Assembly: GCA_037447335.1 (NCBI GenBank)
Contig: JBBIGV010000041.1
Span: 1-29,844, forward strand
Source of the DNA: JBBIGV01 sp037447335
GTDB taxonomy: Bacteria > Bacteroidota > Ignavibacteria > Ignavibacteriales > Ignavibacteriaceae
Length of the DNA stretch: 29,844 nucleotides
Reading direction: 5' to 3'
Shown here: positions 25,332-29,844 of the stretch, piece after piece
Position numbering within the stretch: the stretch's first letter is position 1
Layout of the letters: each line of letters opens with the position of its first letter
Program-made: the position numbers and the translations under genes
Notes under the pieces: model-generated
Database searches by the model: none
What the model was told of the DNA's origin: nothing
Seen by the model: the letters and a program-made list of their open reading frames with translations, nothing else

Positions 25332-25949
25332 ATGTATAAGGACATAACCGGAATAATTCTCTCCGGCGGATTCAGTTCCCGTATGGGAAAAGATAAGGCT
25401 TTTTTAAAACTTAATGATGAAACTGTTATTGAACAAATTGTGAAGGTTCTCAAATCAGTCTTTAAAGAAGTTATTATCATAACTAACACACCGGATGCCT
25501 ATGGCTTTCTGAGTGTCAGGAAATACAGAGACGTACATAAGTATAAAGGACATATCGGTGGAATTCACAGTGGTCTGTTTCATTCTTCAACTGAAAATAA
25601 TTTTATCATTTCGTGTGATCTTCCGCTGATACCTGCTGAGTTAATTGCCTATATAATAGAATACAAAAGTGAGAAGCCGGTTAAATACTGCTTTGCTGAT
25701 GGAAGACATCACTATCTGGCAGGTGTTTACAATAAGCAATTACTTCTGCGCATTGAAGATGTCCTGGCATCCGGCGTAAACTCGTCTGAAGGTAAAGATG
25801 AACATTTTTCAATCAGATATTTTTTAAATGATTTCGGGTGTGAGGTTATATATGTTGATAACCTGGATTTCTTCCGAAGTGAATATTTTTTTAACCTTAA
25901 CACGCCGGAAGATTACGAACAATTAAAATTTATACTGAATAAAACATGA
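25332..25949 (+). CDS. mobA: Molybdenum cofactor guanylyltransferase
   Basis: It attaches GMP from GTP to molybdopterin to form the guanine dinucleotide cofactor used by formate dehydrogenases, nitrate reductases and related enzymes. The 205-residue product has the nucleotidyltransferase signature LSGGFSSRMGKDKA at 10-23, GHIGGIHSGL at 73-82 and the metal-binding SCDLPLI at 94-100. Length is normal. There is no clear ribosome site, and it starts 16 bases after arsM, so it may be read from the arsenic transcript. It overlaps the following NTPase gene (ATGA). Mob enzymes have been seen near arsenate/arsenite oxidoreductase genes, but none is present here. Confidence 0.9.
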   Translation: MYKDITGIILSGGFSSRMGKDKAFLKLNDETVIEQIVKVLKSVFKEVIIITNTPDAYGFLSVRKYRDVHKYKGHIGGIHSGLFHSSTENNFIISCDLPLIPAELIAYIIEYKSEKPVKYCFADGRHHYLAGVYNKQLLLRIEDVLASGVNSSEGKDEHFSIRYFLNDFGCEVIYVDNLDFFRSEYFFNLNTPEDYEQLKFILNKT

Positions 25950-26449
25950 AAAAACTCTATATATATACCGGTCCGGTTAAAAGCGGAAAAACATCAAAAC
26001 TTTTTGAGTTCACTAAAAGCAGAAATGATGTGGGCGGAATTTTATCAATTGTGATTAATAGTAAAAAACATCTTTATAATATTTCTACAAACGAGAGCAG
26101 AGTACTCGAAGCTGATGAATCAGATAAAGATGATAATATAATTTCAACCGACAAATACAGATTCAAAAAAAATATTTTTGAATGGGGAAGACAGGTTCTG
26201 AAACGGGCTTCACAAAAAGAATATTCATACCTGATAATTGATGAAATCGGACCACTGGAATTTAAAGGATCAGGGCTGTCGCCGGCTGTTGATGAAATAT
26301 TAAACACTCCTTCATTACCTTCAGAGGCTGTTATAGTTGTTGTTCGGAATTTGCTGGTTAAAAAATTCTGCGGACACTTCAAAATTTCCAAGTCAGAAAT
26401 TGAGTTTATAACTCAAAACAATCCCTTTCAAAATCTAAACAACTTCTGA
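25946..26449 (+). CDS. P-loop NTPase, THEP1-like, coupled to mobA
   Basis: A 167-residue cytoplasmic NTPase. Walker A is GPVKSGKT at 9-16 and Walker B with the following family motif is LIIDEIGPLE at 96-105, as in THEP1-type and DUF2478-type nucleoside triphosphatases. It lacks the MobB signature as far as I can see, though its place after mobA suggests it may fill the MobB (GTP-binding adaptor) role. Its start overlaps the mobA stop as ATGA, so translation is coupled. The C terminus ends normally (NNPFQNLNNF), and the IS begins 87 bases beyond it, so this gene appears intact. Confidence 0.7.
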   Translation: MKKLYIYTGPVKSGKTSKLFEFTKSRNDVGGILSIVINSKKHLYNISTNESRVLEADESDKDDNIISTDKYRFKKNIFEWGRQVLKRASQKEYSYLIIDEIGPLEFKGSGLSPAVDEILNTPSLPSEAVIVVVRNLLVKKFCGHFKISKSEIEFITQNNPFQNLNNF

Positions 26450-26535
26450 TTTATTAAGCAGCATTAAAGTAAGATTCCATGTATCCCGCCGAACTGATCG
26501 GTTCATTTGCCAATATTTATTATAATAAATCAGTG

Positions 26536-26593
26536 CTGTCCCAAATAAATTTGAAACAGAGAAAAAGTTTTCTTTATAAATTGTTTTGGACAG
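26536..26593. repeat. 58-base inverted repeat at the left IS end
   Basis: CTGTCC and GGACAG bound a 58-base segment with imperfect pairing extending inward (aaataaattt against aaattgttt). The inner end gttttggacagat repeats exactly the 13 bases at the right IS boundary, in the same direction. Confidence 0.55.
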
Positions 26594-26623
26594 ATTCATA
26601 AAAATAATCAAAAGTATCCCTCA

Positions 26624-27799
26624 TTAGAATAAGTTTTCTTGCCTGTTATAAATAGAAATATCCTCTGGCGGCTTAAAAGGATTATCTAACCATTCTGTTA
26701 AAAGAATCTTTACAAAGAGATTCATCCTAAGAAAAGCAATTAAATTTGATAAGCTCCAGCCATATTTTGATATTTCTTTTAGATATTTCAACAAAAGCAA
26801 AGTTATCAATGCTGTCCAAATCTGTATCCACATTACATTTTCACTTGTTCCAATAAATGATTTGATTTTTAAGTGTTGTTTAAGTTCTTTGAAGAAAGTT
26901 TCGATTGACCAACGCTGTTTATACAACTCTGCTATTGTTTGTGCTGCCCAAGAAAAATTGTTGGTTATTATTTCTACATCTGCTTTTTCTGTTTCAGAAT
27001 ATACTACAACTCGTCTTAAGAATTCAGGGTAGAGGTATTTGGTATCTGTGCCAGTCAATCTGATTTTTTCATCCTTAAGTATGTGTTCATCTTTTCCTTC
27101 CGGTAAAGGGAATTCTTTTATTTGTTCATATTTAATCGCATCTTTTAATTTTATTACAAAGGTTATCTTCTCCTTTGTCCATCTAAAGAGCATCTTAAAG
27201 TCTATGTACCCTCTGTCAGCAACGATCACCGAACCAGTCGGTAAATGCATATAATTTGCGTGCTTTACATCTGCTCTCTTTCCTTCGGTCATATAAACAT
27301 ATTTAGGCATACAACCATCGTAATCAAGAAGCGTGTGCAGTTTTATGGCTCCTTTTTCCTTCTTATATTTTGCCCAGTCGAATACTTTTATACATACACT
27401 GATTATTGTACTATCCAGCATAAATATTTTTTTATTTATTCCCTTAAACTTCTTTCTCTGGAAATATCCTCTCCTCTGAAAATCTTCATACAGTAAGAGG
27501 AAGAATTCTCTGAACATCTGCCAGTCCCCTGTGGCGTTTATATATGACAGTGATGATTTGCTCGGTGATTTTCTTTGTATTCCTAAATGATTCAGATTAC
27601 CTAATATTGATAACAGTCCATTTGTTGTTTCTCTTATTGACTGACATTTGGCAAACTGACAGAATAACATTGTAACCATATGTGTCCAACTGTTTATCCC
27701 TTTATTATGTTTATCTGTCTGGTATTCCCTGACTATACTTGTAAAAAGACTTCTGTCCAGATGATGTAATATTTGACTGAAAAGTGTTACATTTACCAT
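26624..27799 (-). CDS. IS4-family transposase
   Basis: A 391-residue DDE transposase. The N-terminal part (about 1-70, NVTLFSQILHHLDRSLF) is of the DUF4372 type seen in IS4 elements. The catalytic residues are the aspartate in FMLDSTIIS, the aspartate in VIVADRGYIDF and the glutamate in QRWSIETFFKELK, the last being the IS4 YREK-type region. Length is normal and the frame is open, so the element may be active. The ATG at 27799 follows GAGGG by four bases. An imperfect inverted repeat upstream (ccctcgataaag at 27803-27814 and ctttatttgaggg at 27854-27866) could form a hairpin in transcripts entering from outside and block the ribosome site. The family is assigned from motifs. Confidence 0.92.
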   Translation of the reverse strand: MVNVTLFSQILHHLDRSLFTSIVREYQTDKHNKGINSWTHMVTMLFCQFAKCQSIRETTNGLLSILGNLNHLGIQRKSPSKSSLSYINATGDWQMFREFFLLLYEDFQRRGYFQRKKFKGINKKIFMLDSTIISVCIKVFDWAKYKKEKGAIKLHTLLDYDGCMPKYVYMTEGKRADVKHANYMHLPTGSVIVADRGYIDFKMLFRWTKEKITFVIKLKDAIKYEQIKEFPLPEGKDEHILKDEKIRLTGTDTKYLYPEFLRRVVVYSETEKADVEIITNNFSWAAQTIAELYKQRWSIETFFKELKQHLKIKSFIGTSENVMWIQIWTALITLLLLKYLKEISKYGWSLSNLIAFLRMNLFVKILLTEWLDNPFKPPEDISIYNRQENLF

Positions 27800-27816
27800 T
27801 AGTCCCTCGATAAAGT

Positions 27817-29127
27817 TTGGTGTTTTTATTTTTTTTCAAAACAAATTTACCACCTTTATTTGAGGGATTTATTTTTTATCGTTTTGGACAGATATGTTCT
27901 GCTAATGAACTTTCCGGGTTTTCACTTGAATTACTTCCATCTGACATTGCCTATTTTAATTTTGAAGGTTCTGTTTATCTGATACTCTCAGCACAGCTTG
28001 AAAAATTAAAGAACCGCATTATAAAAATTCTCGATAATTATCATAAAAGAAATCCGCTTGATGAAGAAGGCAGAACTTTTGAGGAACTGATGGGAATATT
28101 TGGTGTGAAGCGGAATTCAGCCGCCGATGGAATTATGAAATGCCTGCTGAATGAACTGGTTGAAAGGAAAATTCTCAGGAAAGTTAATGCAACCTGGTGC
28201 TTGTATTCACATCTTGTTACGCTAACTGAAGAAGATAAGAAGCAAATAAAATTTGTTGAGTCATTCCACAAAAGCTGCGGAATGAATGTGCCTTTGATCT
28301 CTGAATTAATTCCTGCAGTTCTAAAGAAGGGAATTTCGGAAACCCAGCTTAACCAGATTTTAGTTTTGTTGAGTAAGAGAGAAAGACTTTACTGTATAAA
28401 TGGAAATTATCTTTTCAAGGATGTTGTTGACAGCAGCCGAAAAAAAATGATTGAACATTTTCTTAGTCTAACGTCAGGACAAAACAACGGGAACGGAATT
28501 ACAGCAGCTCATTTCAGGGATTTGATTGAAGGCAACAGGAAGATTTGCCGGCTCCTGCTTGCTCAGTTTGACAGGGAAGAAATTACAATTCGCGAAGGTA
28601 ATTTCAGGTATCTGACAGAAGAAGGGAAAAAGTGGTATTATAACAGATACAAAACAGAATTCAGTAAACCAGAATTTATTTCAACCATAACAGGGAATAA
28701 AGATATGGGACCGAAGAAAAAAGTATTAATGATTGACGATGATGTTAATCTTGTAAATGTTATCAGGCTCGTTCTTGAATCAAAAGGCTTTGAATTTGCT
28801 GCTGTTTATTCGGCAGCCGAGGCTTTGACAAAAATTACCGAGTTCAATCCCGACTTGATCATACTTGATGTGATCATGGAAGATTTTGCAGCAGGCTTTA
28901 GAGTAGTTAGTGAATTAAGAACTGGCGGACCTGCCTCGAAGTATGCAGCTTATTCAAATATTCCTATCTTAATGCTGACGAGTGTCACTGCTAAATCAAA
29001 TGTCAACTTTAGTGATAAGGTGGGAACGGCACTCCTTCCTGTTGACGTATTTATAGAGAAGCCGGTTAAGCCTGCTGAATTGTTGTCAAAGATTGAAGAA
29101 TTGCTGGTTTGTAATTCGGGTAATTAA
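27817..29127 (+). CDS. SelB C-terminal remnant fused in frame to a response-regulator receiver domain
   Basis: An open frame of 436 codons. Codons 1-25 lie within the IS end. Residues about 26-285 match the C-terminal winged-helix domains of the selenocysteine-specific elongation factor SelB, which bind the SECIS hairpin in selenoprotein mRNA. Signatures are LEKLKNRIIKILDNYHKRNP (61-80), FEELMGIFGV, and the last domain ITAAHFRDLIEGNRKICRLL followed by FDREEITIREGNFRYL. The EF-Tu-like GTPase part is missing; the IS sits at the break. From M297 (28705) a complete receiver domain follows: acidic D307-D309, phosphoacceptor D351, T388 and K415 in EKPVKP. An ATG at 28705 with AGGGA upstream may start an independent receiver protein. 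Such receivers often accompany formate dehydrogenase or hydrogenase genes. The SelB half alone is presumably non-functional for elongation. Confidence 0.75.
   Translation: MVFLFFFKTNLPPLFEGFIFYRFGQICSANELSGFSLELLPSDIAYFNFEGSVYLILSAQLEKLKNRIIKILDNYHKRNPLDEEGRTFEELMGIFGVKRNSAADGIMKCLLNELVERKILRKVNATWCLYSHLVTLTEEDKKQIKFVESFHKSCGMNVPLISELIPAVLKKGISETQLNQILVLLSKRERLYCINGNYLFKDVVDSSRKKMIEHFLSLTSGQNNGNGITAAHFRDLIEGNRKICRLLLAQFDREEITIREGNFRYLTEEGKKWYYNRYKTEFSKPEFISTITGNKDMGPKKKVLMIDDDVNLVNVIRLVLESKGFEFAAVYSAAEALTKITEFNPDLIILDVIMEDFAAGFRVVSELRTGGPASKYAAYSNIPILMLTSVTAKSNVNFSDKVGTALLPVDVFIEKPVKPAELLSKIEELLVCNSGN
28692..28707 (+). promoter_or_regulatory. Internal ribosome site for the receiver domain
   Basis: AGGGA (28692-28696) precedes an in-frame ATG (28705) by eight bases; translation from here would give a stand-alone 140-residue receiver protein. 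It suggests that the receiver gene was once, or still is, separate from selB. Confidence 0.5.
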
Positions 29128-29252
29128 TCGGATTCGATTGATCATTTTAATTTATTAACTCCCCTACCCACTAGTCATTATCACGGCGGATTATTTCAGC
29201 ATCTAAAAAACTTAACAAGTATAGATTCCGGGCAATTTCAGAATGACATAAG

Positions 29253-29276
29253 AACTTACCTTGCGTAAGGTGAGTT
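29253..29276. repeat. Hairpin downstream of the receiver gene
   Basis: A ten-base-pair stem aacttacctt / aaggtgagtt with one T-G pair and a GCGT loop. No T-run follows on the plus strand. It may be a transcript end or a repeat remnant. A related palindrome, gtaagaacttac, occurs at about 2190-2201. Confidence 0.45.
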
Positions 29277-29350
29277 ATTAATCTCTTAAATCGGTGTTTT
29301 GTTTACACCTAAAACACTATATTTGTTGTAAAAAATGAGGCGATCCGGAA

Positions 29351-29569
29351 ATGAACAGAAATATTTCGCGAATAGCGGAGGATTTTATTAAAGACTGCCG
29401 AAATATCTTAAAGGACAATCTGATTGAGCAGTATATCTTCGGCTCTCAAGTGAAAAGAACTAATGTTGAAACCTCGGACATCGATATATTACTTATTGTA
29501 TTTAGGAGTGACACAAAAATAAAACAGCAAATCAGCGCTCTGGCTTCCGATTATTCTATTAATCACTGA
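29351..29569 (+). CDS. Truncated nucleotidyltransferase-domain protein (MNT-like)
   Basis: A 72-residue product. The motif FGSQVKRTNVETSDIDILL (G31-S32, D43, D45) is the nucleotidyltransferase signature of MNT antitoxin-type and kanamycin-transferase-like small proteins. Family members are usually about 95-110 residues and carry a third acidic strand that is missing here, and no HEPN partner gene lies next to it in the window. The frame stops at 29569, just before repeat-rich DNA. It may be a decayed MNT gene of a toxin-antitoxin pair. The ATG at 29351 has a weak CGGAA/GAGG upstream. Confidence 0.5.
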   Translation: MNRNISRIAEDFIKDCRNILKDNLIEQYIFGSQVKRTNVETSDIDILLIVFRSDTKIKQQISALASDYSINH

Positions 29570-29588
29570 AGTTACGCAAAAGCCATAG

Positions 29589-29604
29589 TCCCGATTTATC
29601 GGGA
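29589..29604. repeat. Short perfect palindrome
   Basis: tcccgat-tt-atcggga, a seven-base-pair stem with a two-base loop, directly after the truncated nucleotidyltransferase. Such short palindromes are common as dispersed repeats; spread in this genome is unknown. Confidence 0.5.
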
Positions 29605-29641
29605 TTTCCAGCTAAAATTTTTGGGAATAACACAATCAAAA

Positions 29642-29761
29642 AGGGGCTGACCAAAAAGTAAATTTTGCAAACAACTCTGAATTTATATGTCTGATTTCAG
29701 ATTAAATTCAAATTCATCGTAGCACAGATTAGTAATCTGTGCTACATTTTGGTCAGCCCCT
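29642..29761. mobile_element. MITE-like element with perfect 15-base inverted ends
   Basis: Ends AGGGGCTGACCAAAA (29642-29656) and TTTTGGTCAGCCCCT (29747-29761) are exact inverse matches. The 120-base body has no coding frame and holds a further 27-base palindrome. No target duplication is evident. The size and structure fit a miniature inverted-repeat transposable element driven by a transposase elsewhere in the genome. Confidence 0.75.
29719..29745. repeat. 27-base palindrome inside the MITE-like element
   Basis: gtagcacagatta-g-taatctgtgctac, a perfect 13-base-pair stem with a one-base centre. Confidence 0.85.
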
Positions 29762-29844
29762 CATTATTAAGCGAATTTTAAAAATTGTATCGATATTTTT
29801 CATTATTCTAAATAACTCTAACTGACAAAAAGCAATTAGTACAA
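29762..29844. other. Window end, no gene seen
   Basis: AT-rich DNA after the MITE-like element with no readable gene or site in the remaining 83 bases. Confidence 0.5.

Larger units (their letters stand above)
26536..27891 (-). mobile_element. IS4-family insertion sequence (tentative ends)
   Basis: About 1.36 kb, bounded on the left by CTGTCCCAAA (26536-26545) and on the right by the inverted match TTTTGGACAG (27882-27891): nine of ten bases pair. ATCCCTCA-type subterminal motifs occur near both ends in mirrored orientation. I find no target-site duplication: the flanks read ...atcagtg and atatgttc.... The left end also carries an extra, inverted GGACAG at 26588-26593. Loss of target duplication fits a deletion next to the element, as the missing 5' part of selB also implies. 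Confidence 0.7.

Noticed and set aside
27892..29130. SECIS element or selenocysteine tRNA near the selB remnant
   Set aside because: No tRNA-like cloverleaf with a TCA anticodon and no in-frame TGA flanked by a hairpin could be identified in this stretch.

Overview
The window looks like a chromosomal segment of a member of the Bacteroidota/Ignavibacteriota lineage. The evidence is the low-GC, lysine- and asparagine-rich coding, an efp-accB-accC block, outer-membrane proteins of the type common in that group, very large multihaem c-type cytochromes, and several upstream regions that fit the Bacteroidota-type promoter (TTG, about 20 bases, TAnnTTT). No 16S rRNA or other taxonomic marker is present, so the placement is inferred. 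Apart from the 24-29 kb end, nearly everything is on the minus strand.

Region by region: (1) 35-2977 carries phoH, a LysM envelope protein, a small coiled-coil lipoprotein and radC. (2) 3087-7287 is a tight unit: guaA, a soluble TPR protein, and a secreted TPR protein fused to a periplasmic-binding fold. (3) 7382-10219 is efp-accB-accC followed by gcvH. (4) 10382-13767 holds a membrane-anchored TPR protein, tRNA-Arg(CCG), a PHP-domain hydrolase and an outer-membrane barrel protein with its own promoter and terminator. (5) 13993-22295 is the most striking part. It is a six-gene, same-strand, tightly packed cluster: a diheme-b-like membrane protein, an anchored TPR protein, a membrane-anchored ferredoxin/flavin oxidoreductase, a 20-haem cytochrome c, a 28-haem cytochrome c, and a predicted outer-membrane barrel protein. 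Together they could carry electrons from a cytoplasmic NAD(P)H-type donor across both membranes, or run in reverse. (6) 22411-23607 holds a small ferredoxin-like-fold protein and dapF. (7) 24002-26449, on the plus strand, is an arsR-arsM arsenic methylation unit with a visible operator, followed by mobA and a P-loop NTPase. (8) 26536-29844 is disturbed DNA. An IS4-type insertion sequence abuts the surviving C-terminal half of selB, which reads in frame into a response-regulator receiver domain. Beyond that lie a truncated nucleotidyltransferase and a 120-base MITE-like element with perfect 15-base inverted ends.

The main candidates for something undescribed are the 48-haem electron-transfer cluster, its oxidoreductase (both iron-sulfur motifs lack the second cysteine, and a flavoprotein tail motif sits ahead of the FAD site), and the selB-receiver fusion left by the IS. 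All family assignments come from reading motifs by eye; no database search or structure prediction was run.
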